Below are positions 9,851 to 18,541 of a stretch of 47,431 nucleotides of DNA, piece by piece; the stretch's first letter is position 1, and each line of letters opens with the position of its first letter. The translations under genes were made by a program, and so were the position numbers. Below the pieces are notes generated by a model. That model had not been told where the DNA came from. It saw only the letters and a program-made list of their open reading frames with translations, and did no database searches. This stretch comes from an uncultured Bacteroidales bacterium (GTDB lineage Bacteria; Bacteroidota; Bacteroidia; Bacteroidales; UBA932): positions 1-47,431 of the forward strand of contig ONKE01000037.1 of the NCBI GenBank assembly GCA_900318355.1, in the 5' to 3' direction.

Positions 9851-10288
9851 ATGAAAAAGTTTTTCGCTTTTGCCATTGTGGTGCTGACCGTCCTCGGTAC
9901 GGCATCATGCCGCAAGAACAACCTCTCCGGTGAGAAGGAAGTGCTCGACATCGTCGGGGTTTGGGAGCTGTCCGCCATCGACATCACCAAGGCGGCGACT
10001 CTCGGCGACGAGACCGTCAACGTCTATGTCGATTTCGCGCCGGACAACAGCTTCACCCTCTACCAGCTTCTGGGCGAAGGCCGCTACTCGGTCTACACGG
10101 GCAGCTGGACCCTTTCGGGCGACTACCTGTTCGGAAACTACAGCGACGGCAGCAACTGGGCTTCCAGCTACACCATCACGGTAAGCAAAGTGGCGCTCGT
10201 CCTCACGACCTCCGACGGAAGCCAGATTACGACATACCGTCGCATAGACGAGGTCCCCGCATCTGTCTTCGAGAACATCAAATACTAA
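9851..10288 (+). CDS. Small lipocalin-like lipoprotein
   Basis: A 145-residue lipoprotein with a signal peptide ending GTASC (Cys20). The mature part has the pattern of Bacteroidota lipocalin-like domains: an early IVGVWELS, then repeated short beta strands (NVYVDFAPDNSFTLYQ, GSWTLSGDYL, YTITVSKVALVLTT) and a closing TTYRRIDEVP. No enzyme motif is visible. It lies 24 bases after the first protease gene and 12 before the next lipoprotein gene, so it is co-transcribed. A ligand-binding or protease-modulating role is possible but not shown. Confidence 0.7.
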   Translation: MKKFFAFAIVVLTVLGTASCRKNNLSGEKEVLDIVGVWELSAIDITKAATLGDETVNVYVDFAPDNSFTLYQLLGEGRYSVYTGSWTLSGDYLFGNYSDGSNWASSYTITVSKVALVLTTSDGSQITTYRRIDEVPASVFENIKY

Positions 10289-10300
10289 ACTTGCAGCCAT

Positions 10301-12790
10301 ATGAAAAGAAATATTTCCTTAATGAAACTCGTGCTGACGGTCCTGGCCGGAATCCTCCTTGCGGGCGCTTGCCAGAAGGAGACCTCCGGTGAGAAGACCA
10401 TCTTCAAGGCGGAGTACAAGGAATCCGATTTCCCGGACCTGATTCCGGCCGAAGGCGGCAAGTACTCCCTCACCTTCGTCTACAAGGAGACGAAGTCCAT
10501 GGAGCTCAACACCAAGGTTCTCCCCTGGAAATGCCGTCTTAACATAGGCGAGGCCTATACCGACCCTGTCGACGGCACATGGACCGACGGTATCGTCACC
10601 GTCGAGGTCCCGGCCAACCTTACCGCCGAAGAACTCCCCGTGAAAGTCGAACTCTCCATCGATTTCGGCCCTTGGGAAACGGTCTATACCGGCAAGCAGG
10701 CCGCCTCGCAGTTCGACTACAGCCAGTCCGTCCCCAACTTCGCCGACATCATCCCCGAGCGCATTTCCTGCAACGGCGCGGTCTACACCGTGCCCGTGAA
10801 GCGTTCCGTCGTCACCAAGGCCGATGGCGAGGCCATCTTCCTGCCCTGGCGCTACCGCCTCTCCGGCGAAACTACCGGCTCGGCAGTCGGCCCCTTCCTC
10901 GAGGAAGATACCGAGGTGGAGATTGAGTTCGCCCCCAACTACACCGACAAGGACCTGGAGCTTACCCTTGAGGTCAGCTACTCCGATGTCGCATCCCTTT
11001 GGATCCCCGTTGCCAAGTTTACCCAGAACGCCGGATTTATTAATGAGGCCGGTATGCAGTGGGCACGCGGCAACCTGACCCTGTCCGGGGACAAGACCCG
11101 GTTCGTGATTGCCGACAATCTCGAAGACGCCGGCCTTCTCTTCGCTCCGGGCAGCATCTACGGCATCCCTGCCGGTGAAAACTATGCCGGCAAGGCCTAC
11201 AAGCCCGAAGAGACTGCGATCGCCATCGGCGAAATCCCTTCCGGCGATTTCTCCCAAGACCCTTGCTCCCTCGTGTCCGGCGACTTCCGTCTCCCGACCT
11301 ATGCCGAGCTCGTGGCCCTTGCTGAAAACGCCTACAGGAAGATCGAGCGCAACGATGTCGCCGGATGGGCCTACAACACATCCGCGTTGTTCTTCCCGCT
11401 CGCCGGCACTGTCGACGCCGAGACCGGCGCATTCACCGGAGGCGGCATGTCCTATGCCGGCAACGGTTCCGACCTGGACGGCTGGGTGCTGAAATATGTC
11501 TATACGACCATCGACATGGGCTCCGGTCCGCAGGAATACATGGCGGTCAGCGAGTTCGATTCCTACAACTTCAGCTCCGTCCGCTGCGTTCGCAACACCG
11601 AGCTCCCGACCTATGTGTCCCACACGCCCGAAGAGGCTGTCAGCGCCTCCTTCGACCTTTCCGTGACCACCAATCCCGGCGACTTCGACTCCTATGAGGT
11701 CTGCATCATGACCGAAGGTTCCGGCCCCGTCGGCACCACCGTTGTCACTGCCGCCGACCCGGTCGCCACCATCGAGGTTCCTGCCAACGAAGGCCGCGCC
11801 GGTCTCGAGGACGTCAAGTGGACCATCTTCGTCAACCATGTCAACACCGGCGTCTCCTTCACTCAGCCGGCCATTTCCGACTACGTGTTCTTCGACGGCC
11901 TTGGCGTGGCTCCCGAATCGGCGATCACCGGTGACACCTCGGTCTCCTACGAGTCCTTCATCCTGACTGTCAAGTGCACCAGCGACAAGGTTTCGTTCCC
12001 GGTTGAGGTCGCATTCAGCGACGGCACGGCCTCCCTGACCGGAGCCGGCAGCGCTGAAAGCCCCAACGTGACCTTCGAGGTCCCTGCCAACGAGGGTCAG
12101 GAAGCCCGCACGCTGACCATCTCTGTCGATGGCGAGAAAGTCGCTGAAATCACCCAGGAAGGAGCTCCGGCTCCCGCCACTCACTTCTCCGTGACATGGG
12201 CCCCCGGCAACCTGACTGTCAAGGACGGCGCCTTCGTCAACGCCGAGCCCAAACAGCACGGCCTGTTCTTCAAGTGGAAGAGCACCTATGGCGTCAAGCT
12301 CAGCGATCCGATCACCTCATCCAGCGCATTCGCCGGAGTCGCTTACGGACCGGAAGAGAAGTCTTTCGACGCCTATGCCGACATCCCTGCGGAAGGTGTC
12401 GACCCTTGCGGAAAGGTGGCCCCCGAGGGCACCTGGCGCATGCCGACCCTCAGCGAAATCCGCGAGCTCATCGTGGCCGATATCGCTGAAAAAGGCAAGG
12501 ACGGCGACGTCAACTGGCTCAAGTTCACTGACGGCGAGCAGGAAGTCTACATTCCCGACGGCGGCCAGCTCAAAGCTGCCGGAAACGGTGTCGCCCTGCC
12601 GACAACGTTCCTCTTCTGGACGTCCGACGAAGATCCTGATGCTGCCGAAAAAGCCGTCTACTTCATGATCAGCTCGACTAAGACCACGACGGTCGACGCT
12701 TCCACCGAAACCGGCTATATCAAGGGTTACGCCAGTATGCTTCAGCCCTCGAACGCAGCCTATCAGGTAAGGTGCGTAAAGAGCAAATAA
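10301..12790 (+). CDS. Large modular lipoprotein with two FISUMP/lectin-fold-like modules and BACON-like repeats
   Basis: An 829-residue lipoprotein (signal peptide to AGAC, Cys24; mature start CQKETS, a good surface-export signal). Two related modules can be seen: residues about 247-435 begin with QWARGNLTL and contain DFRLPTYAEL, and residues about 627-829 begin with TWAPGNLTV and contain TWRMPTLSEI. Both end in a similar VRCVRN/VRCVKS strand. This resembles the FISUMP family and the C-type-lectin-like fold. Between them are beta-sandwich repeats marked by EVPANEG near residues 493 and 595, like BACON domains. No catalytic motif is seen. Its last 19 bases overlap the start of the second protease gene. 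A substrate-binding role at the surface is inferred. Confidence 0.7.
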   Translation: MKRNISLMKLVLTVLAGILLAGACQKETSGEKTIFKAEYKESDFPDLIPAEGGKYSLTFVYKETKSMELNTKVLPWKCRLNIGEAYTDPVDGTWTDGIVTVEVPANLTAEELPVKVELSIDFGPWETVYTGKQAASQFDYSQSVPNFADIIPERISCNGAVYTVPVKRSVVTKADGEAIFLPWRYRLSGETTGSAVGPFLEEDTEVEIEFAPNYTDKDLELTLEVSYSDVASLWIPVAKFTQNAGFINEAGMQWARGNLTLSGDKTRFVIADNLEDAGLLFAPGSIYGIPAGENYAGKAYKPEETAIAIGEIPSGDFSQDPCSLVSGDFRLPTYAELVALAENAYRKIERNDVAGWAYNTSALFFPLAGTVDAETGAFTGGGMSYAGNGSDLDGWVLKYVYTTIDMGSGPQEYMAVSEFDSYNFSSVRCVRNTELPTYVSHTPEEAVSASFDLSVTTNPGDFDSYEVCIMTEGSGPVGTTVVTAADPVATIEVPANEGRAGLEDVKWTIFVNHVNTGVSFTQPAISDYVFFDGLGVAPESAITGDTSVSYESFILTVKCTSDKVSFPVEVAFSDGTASLTGAGSAESPNVTFEVPANEGQEARTLTISVDGEKVAEITQEGAPAPATHFSVTWAPGNLTVKDGAFVNAEPKQHGLFFKWKSTYGVKLSDPITSSSAFAGVAYGPEEKSFDAYADIPAEGVDPCGKVAPEGTWRMPTLSEIRELIVADIAEKGKDGDVNWLKFTDGEQEVYIPDGGQLKAAGNGVALPTTFLFWTSDEDPDAAEKAVYFMISSTKTTTVDASTETGYIKGYASMLQPSNAAYQVRCVKSK

Positions 12791-14904
12791 TATCGCTCCT
12801 TTTGGTTCTTGCGGCCTGCTCCAAGCAGGCCGCAACGGTTTCTGTGCCCTATGTCGAGCCATTCCAGACCGATGTGCTTCTGGTACAGGTCGACGACCCG
12901 GCCAACGTTCCGGACTGGTCCGGGATGCCCGGGGTAGTGTCGGCCAGGAGGCTGTTTGTGGACGAGCCCCGTTTCGAAGGCGCCATGCACGATTTCGGCC
13001 TCGACCGCTGGTACAAGCTGTCGGTCGACCCTTCCGTCCCGGTGACCAAATCTTTCGGCGGCGTGGAAGGCATTTCGCTCGTTGAACGCCGCATGAAGCC
13101 CTCGGCCGCAGTGCTCCCGGACGACCCGGATCTGAAACTTCAGACCAGCCTCATTTCATCGACGTCCAGCCCGGACATCCACCTTCTGCCTCTTTGGGAA
13201 AACGGCTTCACCGGCAGCAGCGACATCGCCGTTGCAATCGTAGACGGCGGCATCGACCAGGCCCATCCCGACCTCGCAGCGAACTGCGGCCTGGCGGAAG
13301 ATTTCACGGGCAAAGGCATTCAGACCCACGCCCACGGCACGCATGTCGCCGGCATCGTATCGGCCGTTCGTGACAACGGAATCGGCATCAGCGGCATCGC
13401 CGGCGGCAGCGGAAAGGGCGACGGCACGAAGCTGCTCTCGGCACAGATCTTCTATAACGAGGACGGCAGCGACATCCTGGGCGACTACGAGGCCGCGATC
13501 GTCTGGGCGGCCAACCACGGCGCCGTCATAGCCCAAAACAGCTGGGCGTTCAAAGCCGACACCAATGGCGACGGAGAATTGTCTGAAACGGAAGAGTCGG
13601 CATATCGCAGCAGCCACATAACCATCGCCTTCAAATACGCGCTGGAATACTTCACCACGATGGCCGGCTGCGACCCGCAGACAAGGGAGCAACTGCCCGA
13701 TTCGCCGATGAAAGGCGGTCTGCTGGTGTTTGCGGCGGGCAATGAGGGGCTCGACACCAATCCCGTCGCGGCTGAGTTCCCCGATGCCATATTCGTCGGT
13801 GCGACCGACTCCGAAGGCAAGCCGGCGAAGTTTTCCAACCACGGCGACTGGGTCGACATCTGGGCTCCCGGGACGGGAATCTACAGCACGCTGCCCGACG
13901 GCACATACGGCCGGCTCAATGGTACATCAATGGCGTGCCCCCATGTGGCAGGTGCCGCGGCGCTGATCCTCCAGGCATGCGGCGGCCCGGGATTTACGCC
14001 TTCCCAGCTGGCCGAGCGCCTGAAAGGAGGCGCCTCCGGCGATGCTTCCGTTCCCTTCCTCGATGCGATGGGCGCTTTGCGATATGGTGCGGAAGACAAC
14101 AAGCCCCCGATCCTTCAGGCCGGGCTCTCCGAGGCCGAAATCCACGCCCACGAGCGCTTTGTGACCAAGTTCACCGTGTCGGACCCGGACGGTGACGCTG
14201 TGAGCATTTCCGTTGATAACGAAGTGTTTACCGTCTCGAAGAAGGGCCCCGATACGTATGAAGTAGCCCTCGACGGAAAGACCTCCGGCGCGGGGACTTT
14301 CACCGCCACCGTTACCGCCACCGACCGCCTCGGAGCCACGGACGTCCGCCCGTTGTCCGTGACCGTCCTTCCCAACCATGCTCCGGTCCTTACCGGCCGT
14401 ATAGTCCCCGTTCTCCTCAGAAAGACCGGCGACCGCTTCAGCATGAATCTGCGGGACTATTTTTCCGACCCTGACGGGGAAACGCTATCGTTCAGCGCAT
14501 CCTCCAGCAATCCGGACGTGGTGTTCGTGAGCCGAACTTCCGACAACCTGTCGCTGATAATGCTTGCCGAGGGAAGGGCCGAGGTCTCAATCCGCGCCAC
14601 GGATGCCCTGGGCGCTTATGAAAATGTGTCATTCCCAGTATTCGCCTCTCCCGACGGCGTCACCCTCGTGACTGTCCCCGAGCAGAAAGTGGAATCGTGG
14701 CTGACCATTATCGCCGGCTCAGACCCCGTGCCTGCCCATGTGACGCTCCAGACCGCGACAGGTGCCGTCCTGTATGATGGTAACGTGTCCCTCGGGGTGT
14801 CGTCTCCTCTGATGCTCGACCTTTCGCTGATTGCGCCCGTCCGTCTCCTGCTGTCGGTAAGCTACGGGGGGCAGACCTACACCAAAACCCTTGTGAAACT
14901 GTGA
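12772..14904 (+). CDS. Second S8 serine protease lipoprotein with EF-hand-like loop and cadherin-like tail
   Basis: This 710-residue protein uses a GTG start at 12772, overlapping the previous gene by 19 bases. The choice is supported because it gives a short but proper lipoprotein signal ending LAAC (Cys16). A propeptide-like region contains FGLDRW as in the first protease. The catalytic residues are Asp158 (AIVDGG), His188 (HGTHVAG), Ser386 (GTSMACPH) and oxyanion Asn324 (AAGNEG). Between His and Asn sits DTNGDGELSETE (263-274), a canonical EF-hand calcium loop. Residues about 445-630 contain two cadherin/Ig-like repeats (DPDGDAVSI, DPDGETLSF). It is a paralogue of the upstream protease and is probably a surface or periplasmic endopeptidase. 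Its stop overlaps the start of the next gene (GTGA). Confidence 0.9.
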   Translation: MRKEQIISLLLVLAACSKQAATVSVPYVEPFQTDVLLVQVDDPANVPDWSGMPGVVSARRLFVDEPRFEGAMHDFGLDRWYKLSVDPSVPVTKSFGGVEGISLVERRMKPSAAVLPDDPDLKLQTSLISSTSSPDIHLLPLWENGFTGSSDIAVAIVDGGIDQAHPDLAANCGLAEDFTGKGIQTHAHGTHVAGIVSAVRDNGIGISGIAGGSGKGDGTKLLSAQIFYNEDGSDILGDYEAAIVWAANHGAVIAQNSWAFKADTNGDGELSETEESAYRSSHITIAFKYALEYFTTMAGCDPQTREQLPDSPMKGGLLVFAAGNEGLDTNPVAAEFPDAIFVGATDSEGKPAKFSNHGDWVDIWAPGTGIYSTLPDGTYGRLNGTSMACPHVAGAAALILQACGGPGFTPSQLAERLKGGASGDASVPFLDAMGALRYGAEDNKPPILQAGLSEAEIHAHERFVTKFTVSDPDGDAVSISVDNEVFTVSKKGPDTYEVALDGKTSGAGTFTATVTATDRLGATDVRPLSVTVLPNHAPVLTGRIVPVLLRKTGDRFSMNLRDYFSDPDGETLSFSASSSNPDVVFVSRTSDNLSLIMLAEGRAEVSIRATDALGAYENVSFPVFASPDGVTLVTVPEQKVESWLTIIAGSDPVPAHVTLQTATGAVLYDGNVSLGVSSPLMLDLSLIAPVRLLLSVSYGGQTYTKTLVKL

Positions 14905-15785
14905 AAAGGATATTTACGATACTCTGCCTGGCGCTCGCTTGCGCCAATATGGGCGCCCAGGATATCTCCGGAGGCATAGAGGCGATGGGTTTCAGCCGCA
15001 TAGTGCGCAGCGCCACCCGGGCCGGCATGGCGCATTCCGGCGCCGCATCGGTGAGCCAGCGGGGGGCTTTTGCGCCGTTTTCCATGGTCCCGTTCCAGGG
15101 AGGCGTAATGGATGCTTCCTTCTCTTTCAGCCGCTGGAATCCGCAGGGTATGCCGGCCAGCCATTTCGCCCTTGGCGCGGCCGGTCTCCTGAAAGGGCGC
15201 TATGGCATTTCCGGCAGCGCCGTCTATCAGACAGGGGCCCCTGAGGGCGGTTTCGCTCCGTCGGACCTCCATATCAGCCTCGGAGTCGCCAGAGGGCTTT
15301 CCGAGCATTTTTCCTTCGGCTTCGGCGGGCATTTTGTCTCTTCCAAGCTCACTGCCTCCGACCGGCTTTCGGGCTTTGCCCTTGATGCCTCGGTGGCCTT
15401 TCGTACCGGCGGTTTTTCGGCCCTTGTCGGCCTTACACAGCTGGGTTCGGCCTCTCTTGGCGACGACGTCTATCCTATGGCATCGTCTGTGACCCTGGCC
15501 GTTTCGTATGGCCACAATTTCGGCGACCATCGCGTCGAGGGCAACGTTGACGCCGATTTTTATCTTGCGCGCGGGGTTATCGTCGCAGGCGGCCTCCAAT
15601 ATTCCTGGCGGGAAACGGCGTTCGTCCGCGGAGGCTACCATTGGGCAAGCAAGGATGCCGTGTTGCCTTCGTTCGCCACGGTTGGTGCCGGCGCCAGGGT
15701 GCATGGCGTCACGATAGATGCAGCCTTCCTTCTCGGAGGGCCGCTGTCGGGCACAATGACTTTCGGAGTCGGCTACGGTTTCTAA
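14901..15785 (+). CDS. Outer-membrane beta-barrel protein, PorV/PorQ-like in appearance
   Basis: A 294-residue protein with a cleavable signal peptide ending MGAQ and no lipobox. The mature chain is a series of amphipathic strands rich in Gly, Ser, Ala and aromatic residues and ends in FGVGYGF, a terminal aromatic residue as expected for outer-membrane barrels. Size and the N-terminal EAMGFSRIVRSATRAG / SGAASVSQ region recall PorV/PorQ/FadL-type proteins of Bacteroidota, but I cannot assign it firmly. It starts with GTG at 14901, overlapping the protease stop by four bases, so translation is probably coupled. Its stop overlaps by four bases the stop of the convergent aldo/keto reductase gene. 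A role in placing or supporting the operon's surface lipoproteins is speculation. Confidence 0.65.
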   Translation: MKRIFTILCLALACANMGAQDISGGIEAMGFSRIVRSATRAGMAHSGAASVSQRGAFAPFSMVPFQGGVMDASFSFSRWNPQGMPASHFALGAAGLLKGRYGISGSAVYQTGAPEGGFAPSDLHISLGVARGLSEHFSFGFGGHFVSSKLTASDRLSGFALDASVAFRTGGFSALVGLTQLGSASLGDDVYPMASSVTLAVSYGHNFGDHRVEGNVDADFYLARGVIVAGGLQYSWRETAFVRGGYHWASKDAVLPSFATVGAGARVHGVTIDAAFLLGGPLSGTMTFGVGYGF

Positions 15786-17119
15786 AGGGTCTCCCTCTTC
15801 ATCCGTTCGACGAAATGGTCGATACGGTGCAGCTCGTGCGGAATGTTGATGCTCTGCGGGCAGTGTACCATGCACTGCTTGCAGCCTATGCAGTGGTCGG
15901 CCTGACGCTCCGGCGGGACCGCCTTGCCGTAGCTCGTTAGATAGGCCTTGCGCAGACGCTTGAAATCTTTCTGGGCGGCGCTCTGGGGCACCAGACCTTC
16001 GTTGACGCAGGTGTTGTAGTGCTTGAAGATGGTCGGGATGTCGATGCCGTAAGGACAGGGCATGCAGTATTTGCAGTTGGTGCAGTTAACGGTCGGATAT
16101 TCCTTCATCAGCACGGCCATGCGCTCGAGGAAGTCGATTTCCTCGTCCGTCAGCGGCTCGAAGCCGCAGAAGGTCTTCAGGTTGTCCTCGAGATGCTCCA
16201 TGTAGGTCATTCCGCTCAGTACGGTCAGGATGCGCGGATATGTGCCCACGAAGCGGAAGGCCCAGGAGGCGAGGGAGGCGTCGGGGTCGCGTTCCTTTAG
16301 CTGCGAGGCGACGTTGGCGGGCAGGTCGGCAAGGCGTCCGCCCAGCAGCGGCTCCATCACCACGATGGGGATTTCCCGCTTGTCCAGCTGCTCGTAGAGG
16401 TAGTCGGCATTGACGTTCATCACGCCGTCGGCATGTTTCCAGTCGACGTAGTTCATCTCTATCTGGACGAAGTCGAAATGGTATTTGTCGTGAAGGGCTA
16501 TCATCTCGTCGAACTGCGGACGGCTGCCGTGGAAGGAAAATCCCAACTGACGGATGCGCCCCGCTTCACGCTCGGCCATGACAAAATCCATCATGCCGTT
16601 GTCTTCATAGCGCTGCTTGAAGGCGGCATAGCCTCCGCGGCCGATGGCGTGCATCAGGTAGTAGTCGAACCACTCGGTCTGCAGCTCCTCGAAGGAATTG
16701 TAGTACATCTTCAGCGACAGGTCGTGGTCCGGAATGCCGAAGTTCGACAGCTTCGTCGCAATGAGGTAGCTGCTGCGCGGATGCCGGGCCAGGGCTATGC
16801 CGGTGGCCTTTTCCGACTCGCCCTGAAGATAGACGGGGGATGTGTCGAAATAGTTGACTCCGGCCTCGATGGCCCTGTCGACGAGGGCGTTGACCTTTTC
16901 CTGGTCGATGATATCCTTGCCGTCGGCGTCTTTGGTCATGGGCCAGCGCATGCAGCCGTAGCCGAGCAGCGACACGCGGTCGCCGTTGCCGGGATTGAGG
17001 CGCATCTCCATTTCGCCGCTGATGCCTTCCTGCCTGCGTTTCTTGTCAGTGCCGCATCCTGCAAGCATGGCTCCTGCCGCACCGGCGCCTGTATATTTGA
17101 GGAATGTTCTTCTGTCCAT
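15782..17119 (-). CDS. Tat-exported aldo/keto reductase with C-terminal [4Fe-4S] ferredoxin motifs
   Basis: A 445-residue oxidoreductase. The N-terminus has a twin-arginine signal, DRRTFLKYTGAGAAGAMLAGC, with a lipobox-like Cys22, so the protein is probably exported folded and possibly lipidated. Residues about 40-330 form an aldo/keto reductase barrel with the usual catalytic set Asp92, Tyr97, Lys123, His157. The C-terminus carries two cysteine clusters, CTNCKYCMPCP and CIGCKQCMVHCP, for two [4Fe-4S] centres. This combination is a recognised family; its physiological substrate is not known. It follows the polyferredoxin gene by three bases, so electron transfer between the two is a reasonable inference. 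Confidence 0.88.
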   Translation of the reverse strand: MDRRTFLKYTGAGAAGAMLAGCGTDKKRRQEGISGEMEMRLNPGNGDRVSLLGYGCMRWPMTKDADGKDIIDQEKVNALVDRAIEAGVNYFDTSPVYLQGESEKATGIALARHPRSSYLIATKLSNFGIPDHDLSLKMYYNSFEELQTEWFDYYLMHAIGRGGYAAFKQRYEDNGMMDFVMAEREAGRIRQLGFSFHGSRPQFDEMIALHDKYHFDFVQIEMNYVDWKHADGVMNVNADYLYEQLDKREIPIVVMEPLLGGRLADLPANVASQLKERDPDASLASWAFRFVGTYPRILTVLSGMTYMEHLEDNLKTFCGFEPLTDEEIDFLERMAVLMKEYPTVNCTNCKYCMPCPYGIDIPTIFKHYNTCVNEGLVPQSAAQKDFKRLRKAYLTSYGKAVPPERQADHCIGCKQCMVHCPQSINIPHELHRIDHFVERMKRETL

Positions 17120-17122
17120 GGC

Positions 17123-18541
17123 TTAGTTGGTGATATGGTCTTTGCGCCCTTCCACGTGGATTGCGCTGATGGGCCTCGACGGGCACACGTATTCGCAGGC
17201 GCCGCAGCCGATGCAGCGCTCGGTGTTGACGGCCGGGATCTTCGCTGAATCCGGGTCGTCCTTGTCTTTGCGTACCATCATTATGGCCCCGGCGGGGCAA
17301 TGGCGGGCGCAGTTGCCGCACGAGACGCCGTCGGTCTCGACGACGCAGAGGTCGCGGTCCACCACGGCATAGCCGATATGATGGGAGGTCTTTTCCTCCG
17401 CCGTCAGCGGGAGAATGGCGCCGGAGGGGCACACCTGCGAGCACTTGGTGCACTCGGGACGGCACCATCCGCCGGCATAGCTCATTTCGGGCTGCATCAG
17501 GTGGGAAAGGTCGGTAGAGGGGCTCAGGACCCCGTTGGGACAAACGGATACGCACAGCTGGCACGCGGTGCAACGGCGATAGAAGTCGTCGACGCTGCGC
17601 GAACCGAAGGGAGTGAGAGGCACCTGACGCTCCGGATCCTGCTTCGGGGTGATTTCGGCGAGGCCTCCGTCGCGCTTTTTGTTGTCCTGCGCGATGGCCT
17701 CGATCTTGGCGGAAGCAAGGCCTGCAAGGGCGATGGCGCCAGCTTTCAACACTTCGCGGCGGTTGCCGTCGGGCTCTTCGGCGGGGGAAGATTTCTTGCC
17801 GTAAGCAAAACGGTATTTCAGCGCTCCGAAAGAGCAGTTGTCGATGCAGTCGAAGCAGTCGACGCAGCGGCTGTAGTCGATTTTGTGGTCCTTGATTGAG
17901 ATGCAGGCCGCCTTGCAAGCGCGCTCGCATTTCCGGCAATTCTTGCACTTGGACTCGTCGATGACCGGACGCAGCAGCGAGAAGCGGGAGACGAAACTCA
18001 GCGTCGTGCCCACCGGGCAGATGGCGTTGCACCATGTGCGGCCGTTTTTCCACGCGAGGACGGCGATTACGCCGAAGGTCACGAGGGCGATGAGCAGCGC
18101 CGTCAGGCTCTGGGTCCAGAACGGCCCGAGCAGGGTCGAAACCATGCGGCCATAGGCGCTGTACGGTGCCAAAATGGCGACTGCGGCCTGAAGCCCGGCG
18201 ATGATAGCGGCGACATACAGCACCCAGACTCCGTAGCGGAGCCACTTGAGCTCGGGGGAGTAGCTGAAGCGCAGCTTCTTGCTCCTGCCATGGATCCAGG
18301 AGATGCCGTCTTGCATCACGCCCAAAGGGCAAATAACTGAGCAGTAGACCCTTCCGAAAATCAGGGTCAGCAGCAGAAGTCCGGCGAGAATGCCTATGCT
18401 CCCGGCCAAAAGCGCGGGCAGGAATTGGATTTTCGGCATCCAGCCGAGCCATGCGGGCGCATCGTCCCACCATCCTGCCAGAAGCAGGGTGATCCCGACA
18501 AAGAAGATGATTGCCAGGCAGATACGGGCTTTTCTAAGCAT
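17123..18541 (-). CDS. Membrane polyferredoxin, NapH-like domain fused to a NapG-like ferredoxin domain
   Basis: A 472-residue protein. Residues about 8-180 hold several membrane segments and two CxxxCP motifs (YCSVICP, WCNAICP) typical of NapH/NosR/CcoG-type proteins. Residues 199-238 are a ferredoxin pair ([22 protein letters not shown]). Residues 260-278, [19 protein letters not shown], look exactly like an internal Tat signal sequence. Residues 323-455 hold four more Cys clusters ([38 protein letters not shown]), as in NapG-like ferredoxins. Such a protein would pass electrons from the quinone pool or cytoplasm outward. Its first eight bases overlap the end of the response regulator gene and it precedes the exported aldo/keto reductase, its likely acceptor. 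Confidence 0.82.
   Translation of the reverse strand: MLRKARICLAIIFFVGITLLLAGWWDDAPAWLGWMPKIQFLPALLAGSIGILAGLLLLTLIFGRVYCSVICPLGVMQDGISWIHGRSKKLRFSYSPELKWLRYGVWVLYVAAIIAGLQAAVAILAPYSAYGRMVSTLLGPFWTQSLTALLIALVTFGVIAVLAWKNGRTWCNAICPVGTTLSFVSRFSLLRPVIDESKCKNCRKCERACKAACISIKDHKIDYSRCVDCFDCIDNCSFGALKYRFAYGKKSSPAEEPDGNRREVLKAGAIALAGLASAKIEAIAQDNKKRDGGLAEITPKQDPERQVPLTPFGSRSVDDFYRRCTACQLCVSVCPNGVLSPSTDLSHLMQPEMSYAGGWCRPECTKCSQVCPSGAILPLTAEEKTSHHIGYAVVDRDLCVVETDGVSCGNCARHCPAGAIMMVRKDKDDPDSAKIPAVNTERCIGCGACEYVCPSRPISAIHVEGRKDHITN

Noticed and set aside
14901-15785. Firm assignment as the type IX secretion protein PorV
   Set aside because: Only general barrel features and a vague N-terminal resemblance are visible, and none of the operon's proteins shows a type IX C-terminal signal that I can recognise.
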